Source: DATAYA01 sp036272815 (GTDB lineage Bacteria > Pseudomonadota > Alphaproteobacteria > Acetobacterales > Acetobacteraceae). From it: DNA of 9,042 nucleotides. Made by a program: the position numbers and the translations under genes. Positions 1-6,061 of this stretch are shown piece after piece. The notes under the pieces were generated by a model. That model ran no database searches. It was given only the letters and a program-made list of their open reading frames with translations, and had not been told where the DNA came from. The first letter of the stretch is position 1, and each line of letters opens with the position of its first letter. Location: positions 1 through 9,042 of the forward strand of contig DATAYA010000351.1 in NCBI GenBank assembly GCA_036272815.1, in the 5' to 3' direction.

Positions 1-764
1 GGGTTCACCTCCGCGTAACCCCGCCGGACTGCCCAGCGCCACAGACCCGAGACGGCCGCGTGATCCTTTTGCACGGTCTCCCAGGCCCGTTCGGCTCGAC
101 GCCACTCAATGAACTCCCCCGCGATCCGGCGGGACACCTCAGACAGCATGACGGCCTCAAGGGACGGCAGGGCCTCATGGTCGCGCAGGTATCCGCCAAG
201 CAGCGCAATCGTTGCCTGATAGCTCAGTGCCGTTTGGCCCTTGAGGCGTCCTTGGACCTCCGCGATCCATTGCCGGGTCGCTTCGGCAATCGTCATGCCA
301 GTGCCCGTGGCGACTTCCTCGAACCGATAGCGAGCCTCGGGGCCTTGGCGATGCTCGACGTGGCGTGCGTCGTCCTCAACGTCATCCAGCAGCATGTCGC
401 GCCGTGTCCACGGGATCGGCGGTCCTTCGCCGCGCGGATCATGCTCCCAATTGTCGATCACCTTGGCGCCGGCCTGAAGCTCCGCACGCCACTTCAAGGC
501 CCGCGGGGTCCAGTCAGCCGTCCAGTCCGTCAGGGGCCGCAGCTTGGCGCGGCGCAGGGCCTTATCGACTTCCTGACGCATGGCCCCCAAGGCCGGCTCA
601 CGGCGGCGTAGGGCCTCACGATGGTCGCGCGTGTGGAGCGTCCTGACGACCTCCCGCTTGACGCCGCCCTTGGCCCCGTAGGCACGCCCAACGTCCTCCC
701 AGCGGTCCTGAGGGATCGTCAGGCGGGCATACCACGTCAGGCCGCGTCGGATCAGGTTCGCCAT
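1..764 (-). CDS. Tyrosine recombinase (phage/island integrase), N-terminal part, cut by window edge
   Basis: Site-specific recombinase that would integrate and excise a genomic island or prophage. The reading frame is open from ATG at 764 down to base 1 (254 codons plus 2 nt) and continues outside the window, so the catalytic domain with the R-H-R-Y residues is not visible. Residues 1-20 (MANLIRRGLTWYARLTIP) match the short N-terminal module common in alphaproteobacterial integrases (DUF6538-like, by memory). A charged linker follows. Residues about 158-255 look like the SAM-like core-binding domain and end in a typical WRWAVRRGYAEVNP helix. An in-frame GTG lies about 60 bases upstream, but the conserved N-terminus supports the ATG. 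No clear Shine-Dalgarno is seen. The gene starts 119 bp beyond the 3' end of tRNA-Arg(CCU) in the same orientation, the classic arrangement for a tRNA-targeting integrase. Family call is firm; whether the gene is intact is unknown. Confidence 0.88.
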   Translation of the reverse strand, partial: MANLIRRGLTWYARLTIPQDRWEDVGRAYGAKGGVKREVVRTLHTRDHREALRRREPALGAMRQEVDKALRRAKLRPLTDWTADWTPRALKWRAELQAGAKVIDNWEHDPRGEGPPIPWTRRDMLLDDVEDDARHVEHRQGPEARYRFEEVATGTGMTIAEATRQWIAEVQGRLKGQTALSYQATIALLGGYLRDHEALPSLEAVMLSEVSRRIAGEFIEWRRAERAWETVQKDHAAVSGLWRWAVRRGYAEVN

Positions 765-792
765 GTCCGGCGCCGTAGCACCGATTAGACCA

Positions 793-816
793 CTTGTAAC
801 GCCAGACCTGTAACGC
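793..816. repeat. Pair of 10-bp direct repeats between integrase and tRNA (candidate integrase arm sites)
   Basis: The sequence cttgtaacgc at 793-802 recurs as cctgtaacgc at 807-816, 9 of 10 bases identical, spaced 14 bp start to start. They lie in the relatively AT-rich gap between the attachment-site tRNA and the integrase start. Short direct repeats in this position are often arm-type binding sites for the integrase or operators for its autoregulation. On the minus strand the repeats also overlap a weak possible promoter for the integrase (TTACAG, 18-nt spacer, TCTAAT). The repeat is seen directly; the role is inference. Confidence 0.4.
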
Positions 817-882
817 GCCGTCACGATGGAAGGGTCTCACGAGCCAAACAGGCGTTGAATATCAAGCATTTAGTTGCGTGCA

Positions 883-919
883 TGTCCGCGGCGGGATTCG
901 AACCCACGGCCCCAGGATT
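883..919 (-). other. Probable island attachment site (att) within tRNA exon 2
   Basis: Tyrosine integrases encoded next to a tRNA usually recombine within its 3' half, leaving the tRNA intact and a duplicate of that half at the far end of the island. Here the integrase lies just past the tRNA 3' end, so the crossover should fall in exon 2, most likely in the T-arm/acceptor part (TTCGAATCCCGCCGCGGAC). The second copy (attR) would lie left of the window and cannot be seen, so this is inferred from arrangement only. Confidence 0.5.
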
Positions 920-1163
920 CGTACCACTTCGGCTTCCGCCGCCGCCGCCCAAACGGGTGGCGTTCGTGGTCTGGACTGTCCCTTCACCCTGGGCCCCGGT
1001 CATCCGCCGAGGCCGACAGGTGCCGCCCGTCCAGTCTCTACACCGTCCGGGGTCGCCCCCGGCTTGGCTCGGGATCGGCCGGTGCGAGAAGCACTTGGGC
1101 GTTCCCCGACTTTGAGCGGATCCGCCGCGCCGTTTCCGCGCGCGACGCCCAATTCCAGCAACC
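920..1163 (-). ncRNA. Group I self-splicing intron (IC3-like) in the tRNA-Arg(CCU) anticodon loop
   Basis: A 244-nt intron begins right after the CCU anticodon and ends in the expected terminal G at 920. P1 forms between exon CCU plus intron GGUU (1166-1160) and AAUUGGG (1154-1148), giving the U-G wobble at the 5' splice site. P2 is an 8-bp stem CGUCGCGC/GCGCGGCG next to it (about 1147-1123). The conserved core is clear: P element around 1115-1091 (tcaaagtcgg...cccaagtgc), Q at 1071-1062 (CGAGCCAAGC), R at 1044-1027 (GTGTAGAGACTGGACGG), S at 984-971 (AAGGGACAGTCCAG). P7 pairs GACUGG with CAGUCC. A CCAC/GUGG stem near the 3' end is the likely P9. Core strings resemble the Azoarcus tRNA-Ile and Agrobacterium tRNA-Arg introns as I remember them. 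No homing endonuclease ORF is present. Confidence 0.92.
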
Positions 1164-1211
1164 AGGAATCCTGTGCTCTATCCGGCTGAGCTACGCGGAC
1201 GCACACCGCCC

Positions 1212-1240
1212 CAATAGCCGCGGCGACGTGCCCCGGCAAG
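1212..1240 (-). promoter_or_regulatory. Sigma-70-type promoter of tRNA-Arg(CCU)
   Basis: On the minus strand, CTTGCC (1240-1235) and CTATTG (1217-1212) are separated by exactly 17 nt. These resemble the alphaproteobacterial -35 (CTTGAC) and -10 (CTATAT) consensus. The -10 box ends 11 nt before the tRNA 5' end at 1200. The intervening discriminator (GGGGCGGTGTGC) is GC-rich, as in promoters under stringent control. Position relative to the tRNA supports the call. Confidence 0.55.
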
Positions 1241-1591
1241 CCTGTCCCACGAGGCCGCCCGGCGAGCGGCGCCGCGGCCGCGCCAGTCCGGGCAGCCGGA
1301 GTGCCAGCGACAGCATCGCAAGGGTCGCCGGCTCCGGCACCGAGTTCGAGGTCGGGAAGGCCGCGAAGATGCGCGCGAAAGCGGAGTTGCGGCCCCGGGG
1401 ACGACCGGACCGAGTGCGGCGACCGTCGAGCGTCTCGGTCGCCGGGATCGCGGGACGACGTCGACGGTCGTCGCGTCCGCCGTGTCGCCGGCCAGCGTGT
1501 CGGTGAAGGGCCTGGCCCGGGCCGGCCCCCGCCCGTTGTCACGACGCAGGCAAGGGCGACGGAACGTTTGCTTGCCCTGAGGTCGTATCGC

Positions 1592-1620
1592 TTGACTGAA
1601 TCGGTTCCGTTCCGACATAT
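1592..1620 (+). promoter_or_regulatory. Sigma-70-type promoter for the small gene at 1680
   Basis: TTGACT (1592-1597) and ACATAT (1615-1620) are spaced 17 nt apart, a strong match to alphaproteobacterial housekeeping promoters. Transcription would start near 1627, giving a leader of about 50 nt before the ATG at 1680. It is the clearest rightward promoter upstream of the small gene, and read-through from it could reach the dehydratase at 1976. Confidence 0.55.
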
Positions 1621-1679
1621 TGCGCCGCAGGGAGACGCCAGGAAGCCGGGCCGACCAACCCCCGATCGGAGCGCATCCC

Positions 1680-1886
1680 ATGATCCATCTTGTCCTGATC
1701 TACTGCCTCGTCGGCCAGGGGCACGCCTGCGTCACGCGCCGTCCGCTGCCGGAGAGCCTGTCCAGCCTCTCCGGCTGCATGGTTGCGGCGCAGCCGATCG
1801 CGGCCGCCTGGGTCGCCGAGCACCCGAAGTACCGCCTCGCCAAGTGGAAGTGCGAGATCGGCGTGCCGGAGCAGCGCCGCATCTGA
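1680..1886 (+). CDS. Small hypothetical protein with four cysteines (68 aa)
   Basis: Function unknown. The ATG at 1680 has a good Shine-Dalgarno (GGAG, 1668-1671, 8-nt spacing) and a well-formed promoter upstream, so translation is likely. The protein starts with a short hydrophobic run (MIHLVLIYCLV) and has cysteines at residues 9, 17, 33 and 58. Its C-terminal half carries AAWVAEHPKYRLAKWKCEIG. The pattern 'YC...C...C...WVAEHP...W.CE' recalls a class of roughly 60-70-residue conserved hypothetical proteins in alphaproteobacteria; that is recollection, not a search. The N-terminal run is too short and polar for a convincing signal peptide or membrane anchor. The cysteines could bind metal or form disulfides, but nothing in the context decides this. 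An 89-nt gap separates it from the dehydratase gene. Confidence 0.72.
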   Translation: MIHLVLIYCLVGQGHACVTRRPLPESLSSLSGCMVAAQPIAAAWVAEHPKYRLAKWKCEIGVPEQRRI

Positions 1887-1931
1887 GCCGGGGACAGGCT
1901 GAGCAGGCGGCGGGGCTGAGCCGGCGACGGG
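1881..1931 (+). repeat. Three imperfect 16-17-bp tandem units (CTGAGC-containing)
   Basis: CTGAGC occurs at 1883, 1899 and 1916, each followed by a G-rich filler (CTGAGCCGGGGACAGG, CTGAGCAGGCGGCGGGG, CTGAGCCGGCGACGGG). The first copy includes the stop codon of the small gene at 1680-1886. It may be a minor local duplication in the spacer. No hairpin with a T-run follows, so it is not a standard terminator. Confidence 0.3.
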
Positions 1932-1975
1932 CGCCGCGGCTGGACAGCGGCCGGGCGCGGCGCTAGCCCGCGGAT

Positions 1976-3886
1976 ATGCCGTCCCAGCGTTCGGTCAACC
2001 GCATCCTGCTCAACATCCTGCACGACGGCGTGCTGGCGGCGGCCGCGGTGCCGCTGGCGCGCTGGATCGCCGCCCCGGGCGTCGACCCGTTCCTGCCGGC
2101 CCGCCTGCTCGCCGACGGCGCTGCGAGCCTGCTGATCGCGGGCCTGCCGTTCCGGCTGCCGCTGCAGTACTGGCGCTTCGCCGGCATCCGCGACCTGCTG
2201 GCGGTCAGCGGCGCTTCGGTGCTGGCCGCCGCCCTGCTGGCGCTGCTGATGGCCGCCTCCGGCACGGCGCCGGCAACGCCCACTTTCCCGATCGTCTTCG
2301 CCCTCGTGCTCGGCCTCGTGCTTGGCTCCCCACGCGTGCTGTATCGCCTGCTGCAGGGCTATCGCGCCACCGCCGATGCGCCGGCCGGGCCGACGCCGAT
2401 CGTCCTGGTGGGCGCCGACGAGGCCGCCGACCTGTTCCTGCGCGCCACCGCGCGCGACCGCGGCGCCGGCCTGCGCGTGCTCGGCCTGATTTCGCTCGGC
2501 TCGCGGCAGACCGGGCGGCGCATCCACGGCCACCCGATCCTGGGCGGGCTCGACGACGCCGGCCTCACGCTCGACCGGCTGCGCGCCGAGGACCGGGCGC
2601 CGGCGATGCTCGTCGTCACCGACCCCGACCTCTCGGGCGAGGCGCTGGCGCGGCTGCTGGAGGCGGCCGAGCTGCGCGGCATTCAGGTGCGCCGCGCCCG
2701 TCCGCCGACCCGGCTCGACCCGGCCGCCACCGCGGCGGCCGGCGTGGAGCTGCGCCCGGTCGCGATCGAGGACCTGCTCAACCGCCCGCAGGTGCCGCTC
2801 GACCGGGCGGGGATGGCGCGGCTGGTGCAGGGCCGGCGGGTGCTGGTCACCGGCGCCGGCGGCACGATCGGCTCGGAGCTGGCCCGTCAGGTGGCGGGCC
2901 TCGGCCCATCGATGCTGGCACTGCTCGACAACGGCGAATACGCGCTCTGGCAGATCGACCTCGAACTCGCCGAGAGCCACCCCGCCGTGCCGCGCCGGGT
3001 GCTGATCGCCGACGTGCGCGACGCCGGCCGGCTGCACGCGCTCTGCGCCGAGCTGCGGCCCGAACTGGTGTTCCATGCCGCCGCTCTCAAGCACGTGCCG
3101 ATGGTCGAGGCGAACCCGCTCGAGGGCCTGCTGACCAACGCCGCCGGGACCCGCCACGTGGCTGACGCGGCCCGCGCCGCCGGCGCCGCGGCGATGGTGC
3201 TCATCTCCACCGACAAAGCGGTGAACCCGTCGAGCCTGATGGGCGCCTCCAAGCGGCTTGCCGAGATGTATTGCCAGGCGCTCGACATCGCAGCCCTCGC
3301 GGCCGGCGGCGGGATGCGCTGCGTCACCGTCCGCTTCGGCAACGTGCTCGGCAGCACCGGCTCCGTCGTGCCGCTGTTCCGCCGCCAGCTCGAACGCGGC
3401 GGCCCGCTCACCGTCACCCACCCCGACATGCAGCGCTATTTCATGACGGTGCAGGAGGCGGTCGGGCTGGTGCTGCAGGCGAGCGTGGTTGGCAGCACCG
3501 GCGGCACGCCGGCCGAGGGCGGCATCTTCGTGCTCGACATGGGGCCGCCAGTGCGCATCGTCGACCTCGCACGGCAGATGATCCGCCTCGCCGGCCTGCG
3601 CCCCGACCGCGACGTCGCGATCGCCTTCACCGGCCTGCGCCCGGGCGAGAAGCTGTTCGAGGAGCTGTTCCACGGCCGCGAGCCGCCGGTGCCGACCGGG
3701 CACGCCGGCCTGCTGATGGCGGCCCCGCGCACCGCCGACCTCGCGATCGTCGGCCGCGCCATCGACGAGATCGCCGCCAGCGCCCGCGCCGGGCAGGCGC
3801 GGCTGGCGCTCGCGCAGCTCGGCCGCATGGTGCCCGAGTTCGCCCACAACCCGGACGGCGCGCGGCACGCGGCCTCGGGCGCCTGA
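1976..3886 (+). CDS. Membrane-anchored nucleotide-sugar 4,6-dehydratase, WbpM/CapD/PglF family (636 aa)
   Basis: Inner-membrane SDR enzyme that removes water from a UDP-sugar, typically UDP-GlcNAc to the 4-keto-6-deoxy form, the first committed step toward deoxy-amino sugars of O-antigen, capsule or protein glycans. Four hydrophobic segments (about 11-32, 50-66, 72-94, 103-124) precede a cytoplasmic CoA-binding-like Rossmann region (about 138-270). The catalytic SDR domain follows from 287: GAGGTIG 293-299 binds NAD; STDKAVNPSSLMGASK at 411-426 holds T412, D413 and K414 with M422 in the place of the usual SDR tyrosine and K426, as in WbpM-type enzymes; RFGNVLGS at 453-460 and LRPGEKLFEE at 554-563 are further family motifs. 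Length matches the large (about 600-660 aa) class. An in-frame TAG at 1964-1966 makes ATG 1976 the first usable start; its ribosome site is weak. The next gene follows after 10 nt. Confidence 0.92.
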   Translation: MPSQRSVNRILLNILHDGVLAAAAVPLARWIAAPGVDPFLPARLLADGAASLLIAGLPFRLPLQYWRFAGIRDLLAVSGASVLAAALLALLMAASGTAPATPTFPIVFALVLGLVLGSPRVLYRLLQGYRATADAPAGPTPIVLVGADEAADLFLRATARDRGAGLRVLGLISLGSRQTGRRIHGHPILGGLDDAGLTLDRLRAEDRAPAMLVVTDPDLSGEALARLLEAAELRGIQVRRARPPTRLDPAATAAAGVELRPVAIEDLLNRPQVPLDRAGMARLVQGRRVLVTGAGGTIGSELARQVAGLGPSMLALLDNGEYALWQIDLELAESHPAVPRRVLIADVRDAGRLHALCAELRPELVFHAAALKHVPMVEANPLEGLLTNAAGTRHVADAARAAGAAAMVLISTDKAVNPSSLMGASKRLAEMYCQALDIAALAAGGGMRCVTVRFGNVLGSTGSVVPLFRRQLERGGPLTVTHPDMQRYFMTVQEAVGLVLQASVVGSTGGTPAEGGIFVLDMGPPVRIVDLARQMIRLAGLRPDRDVAIAFTGLRPGEKLFEELFHGREPPVPTGHAGLLMAAPRTADLAIVGRAIDEIAASARAGQARLALAQLGRMVPEFAHNPDGARHAASGA

Positions 3887-3896
3887 AGGATCTGCG

Positions 3897-5021
3897 ATGA
3901 CCCCGATCCCGTTTCTCGACCTCCGCGCGCAGCAGGCGCGCATCGCCCCCGCGTTGCAGGCGCGCATCGCCGCGGTCCTCGCGCATTGCCAGTTCGTGCT
4001 CGGCCCGGAAGTCGCGGAGCTGGAGGCGCGGCTCGCTTCCTGGTGCGGGGCGGCGCATTGCGTCGCCGTCAGTTCCGGCACCGATGCGATCCAGATCGCG
4101 CTGATGGCCGAGGGCATCGGGCCGGGCGATGCCGTCTTTCTTCCCGCGTTCACCTACACCGCAACCGCCGAGGCGCCGCTGGTGATCGGCGCGACCCCGG
4201 TGTTCTGCGACATCGACGCGGCCACCTTCCAGATCGACCCGGACAGCCTCGCCCGCCGTGTCGCCGAGGTGCGCCGCGCCGGGCGGCTGCGGCCGCGGGC
4301 GCTGATCGGCGTCGACCTGTTCGGCCAGCCCGCGGACTGGCCCGCGCTGTCGGCGATTGCCACGCGCGAGGACCTGTTCACGCTCGACGACTGCGCGCAG
4401 AGCTTTGGCGCGACGCTGCACGGACGGCCGCTCGGCACCCAGGGCGACGCGACCGCGGTAAGCTTCTTTCCCTCCAAGCCGCTCGGCGCGTATGGCGACG
4501 GCGGCGCGCTGCTGACGCAGAGTGCCGAGCGCGCCGCGCTCTATCGCAGCCTGCGCACGCACGGCGAGGGGGAGACCCGCTACGAAGTGCTGCGGACCGG
4601 CATGAACGGACGGCTCGATACATTGCAGGCAGCCGTGCTGCTCGCCAAGCTTGACGTGTTCGCCGACGATCTCGCCGCCCGCGCACGCATCGCCGACCGC
4701 TATGACGCGCGTCTGCGCGACCACGTCGCGATCCCGGCGCGGGTGCCGCGCAGCAGCAGCGCCTGGGCGATCTATTCGATCCTGCTGCGCGACGCCGCCG
4801 CGCGCACGTCCATGCAGGCGAAGTTGCGCACGCGGGGCGTGCCGAGCGCGATCTACTACCCCAGGCCGCTGCACCATCAGCCCGCCTATCGCGCGCACCA
4901 TGACGGTACCGCGCTGCCGATCGCGGAGGCGGTCTGCGAGCGCATCCTCGCATTGCCGATCCATCCCGACCTGAGCGATGAGGAAGTACGCCGCGTCTGC
5001 GACGCGGTGGTGTCCACGTGA
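3897..5021 (+). CDS. DegT/DnrJ/EryC1/StrS-family sugar aminotransferase, WbpE-like (374 aa)
   Basis: PLP-dependent transaminase that puts an amino group on a keto-nucleotide-sugar, normally with glutamate as donor. It would act on the product of the upstream dehydratase or a related ketosugar. The family signature is complete: SSGTDAIQIAL at 59-69 contacts the PLP phosphate, D164 and Q168 in LDDCAQSFGA clamp the ring, and K194 in SFFPSKPLGAYGDGGA is the Schiff-base lysine. GMNGRLDTLQAA at 235-246 and the substrate region YYPRPLHHQPAY near 320-331 follow. The N-terminus (IPFLDLRAQQARI...CQFVLGPEVAELE) is closer to WbpE (3-amino transfer) than to PseC-type enzymes as I recall them, so the amination position is uncertain. 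The start has a strong Shine-Dalgarno, GAAGGA (3885-3890), which overlaps the upstream stop. Its stop overlaps the next gene's GTG start by four bases. Confidence 0.92.
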   Translation: MTPIPFLDLRAQQARIAPALQARIAAVLAHCQFVLGPEVAELEARLASWCGAAHCVAVSSGTDAIQIALMAEGIGPGDAVFLPAFTYTATAEAPLVIGATPVFCDIDAATFQIDPDSLARRVAEVRRAGRLRPRALIGVDLFGQPADWPALSAIATREDLFTLDDCAQSFGATLHGRPLGTQGDATAVSFFPSKPLGAYGDGGALLTQSAERAALYRSLRTHGEGETRYEVLRTGMNGRLDTLQAAVLLAKLDVFADDLAARARIADRYDARLRDHVAIPARVPRSSSAWAIYSILLRDAAARTSMQAKLRTRGVPSAIYYPRPLHHQPAYRAHHDGTALPIAEAVCERILALPIHPDLSDEEVRRVCDAVVST

Positions 5022-6061
5022 GCCTGTTCGCCTACGTCCGCGCCGGCCCCGGACGCTTCCGCGAGCGGTTCGGGTTGACCTTCGAGGATGTCCGCGAAGG
5101 AATGCGCATCCGCCACCGTCCGGGGATCGACGTCTCGCAGCAGGACAACCGCGACGAAGCGGCGGACACGATCAACAACGCGCACCTCCATTACGACAGC
5201 GCCTATGCCGCGCACACCGAATGGCAGCGCCCGCTCGGTGTCAGCACGATCACGGTGCAGCGCATGTTCGGCATGATCTCGCGAAGCTGGTATCGCCGCC
5301 GCGCGCTGCTCGGCATCCAGTCGATCGCGCTCACCCGGCCGATGTTCGGCGGCGACACGCTCTATGCCGAGAGCACCGTGACCGGGCTGGAGGCCGGCGC
5401 CGACCCGGATGCCGGGATCGTGGCGCTAGCAATCGAGGCGCGCAACCAGCGCGGCGAGATCGTGGCGACGATCGCCTGCCGGATGGAGATTTATCGCCGT
5501 GGCCACCATCCGGAGGACGAGCCGGAGGCGGCGCCGGCGGAAGAAGAAAGATTCCGCTCGCACCATGAGGACGCCGACGGCGCGCTGGTCGAGCAGACCG
5601 GGCTGTTCTTCGAGGACCTCGTCGCGGGCGAGACATTTCTTCACTGGCCCGGCCGCGCGATCGGCTTCGCGGAGAGCCGCGAGCACGCGCTGCGCTCGCT
5701 CGAGATAAATCCGCGCTGGCATGACGAAGCCTATCTGGCGCGCCATCCCGCGATCGCGCCGGCGGTGTTCGAGCCAATGGTGCTCGGCATCGTCTCGGCG
5801 CTGACCACGCGCACGCTCGGCCGCGTCGTCGCCAATCTCGGCTGGACCGCGATCGAGCTGCCGCGGCCGGTGCGGCCCGGCGAGACCGTCACCGCGCAGT
5901 CAACCATCCGCGAGGCCCGCGCATCGTCATCGCGTCCCGCGCAGGGCATCGCCCATGTCGAGACTAGTGGCTTCGCGAGCGGCGAGCTGGTGTGCCGCTA
6001 TCAGCGCGCGCTGCTGGTCTATCGCCGCGGCGAGGGGCCGTATGCCGCCGCGGGGTACTGA
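5018..6061 (+). CDS. Double-hotdog MaoC-type dehydratase, mesaconyl-CoA-hydratase-like (347 aa)
   Basis: Probable acyl-CoA (de)hydratase. Two MaoC hotdog repeats are recognisable: repeat 1 from about 20 (LTFEDVREGMRIRH) to 160, and repeat 2 from about 196 (LFFEDLVAGETFLHWPGRAI) to 335, joined by an acidic linker (about 163-188). Length and duplication match mesaconyl/2-methylfumaryl-CoA hydratases. In repeat 1 the segment TINNAHLHYDSAYA (51-64) aligns with the hydratase motif TGDxNPxHxD, keeping the His (H58) but with Asn (N53) for the catalytic Asp. Repeat 2 has E229...NPRWHDEAY. So activity, or which repeat is active, is uncertain. The start is GTG at 5018 in a GTGA overlap with the aminotransferase stop, so translation is probably coupled. 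It converges on the minus-strand operon ending at 6112, whose enzymes would suit it better metabolically. A role in sugar modification cannot be excluded. Confidence 0.78.
   Translation: MSLFAYVRAGPGRFRERFGLTFEDVREGMRIRHRPGIDVSQQDNRDEAADTINNAHLHYDSAYAAHTEWQRPLGVSTITVQRMFGMISRSWYRRRALLGIQSIALTRPMFGGDTLYAESTVTGLEAGADPDAGIVALAIEARNQRGEIVATIACRMEIYRRGHHPEDEPEAAPAEEERFRSHHEDADGALVEQTGLFFEDLVAGETFLHWPGRAIGFAESREHALRSLEINPRWHDEAYLARHPAIAPAVFEPMVLGIVSALTTRTLGRVVANLGWTAIELPRPVRPGETVTAQSTIREARASSSRPAQGIAHVETSGFASGELVCRYQRALLVYRRGEGPYAAAGY

Larger units (their letters stand above)
883..1200 (-). tRNA. tRNA-Arg(CCU), interrupted by a group I intron
   Basis: Exon 1 is 1200-1164 (37 nt) and exon 2 is 919-884, with A883 as discriminator; CCA is not encoded. 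The joined exons fold as a complete cloverleaf: acceptor GTCCGCG/CGCGGAC, D stem GCTC/GAGC, anticodon stem CAGGA/TCCTG around loop TTCCTAA (anticodon CCT), variable loop GGGCC, T stem GTGGG/CCCGC with loop TTCGAAT. The anticodon stem and loop only form once bases 920-1163 are removed, so an uninterrupted tRNA search would miss or mis-fold the gene. The CCU isoacceptor reads the rare AGG codon. The minus-strand promoter at 1212-1240 should drive it. No terminator is seen after the 3' end, and the integrase gene follows in the same direction. Confidence 0.93.
1201..1679. other. Intergenic stretch without an intact gene; possible decayed PEP-CTERM gene
   Basis: No reading frame here looks like an intact gene. 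Apart from the tRNA promoter (1212-1240) and a rightward promoter (1592-1620), the minus strand holds scattered protein-like pieces in different frames: FTDTLAGDTADATTVDVV around 1507-1454, and a segment at 1340-1260 starting VPEPATLAML and ending in RPRRRSP. The latter resembles a PEP-CTERM C-terminal sorting signal: a PEP motif, a hydrophobic stretch and an arginine cluster. The pieces need frameshifts to join, and the last lacks a stop after the arginines, so at best this is a decayed gene. Small inverted repeats such as GACGAC/GTCGTC near 1453-1472 are seen without an obvious role. Confidence 0.3.

Noticed and set aside
60..611. Plus-strand open frame opposite the integrase
   Set aside because: The minus-strand frame has integrase domain features and is open to the window edge; this one shows no family resemblance.
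874..1506. Plus-strand open frames across the tRNA/intron, including one starting MHVRGGIRTHG
   Set aside because: The RGGIRTHG-type peptide is the well-known false translation of a tRNA T-arm; the region is fully explained by tRNA-Arg and its intron.
1920..1975. GC-rich inverted repeats in the spacer before the dehydratase as a terminator
   Set aside because: Short GGGC/GCCC matches are expected at this base composition and no T-tract follows.
1700..4153. Very long open frame (817 codons) on the minus strand opposite the dehydratase
   Set aside because: It is antisense to a gene with full family motifs, its translation is low-complexity Arg/Gly/Ala/His/Gln-rich without a recognisable domain, and long antisense frames are expected in high-GC DNA.
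3627..4964. Minus-strand open frame (445 codons) opposite the aminotransferase
   Set aside because: Shadow of the aminotransferase and dehydratase; the real genes have catalytic motifs, ribosome sites and tight spacing.
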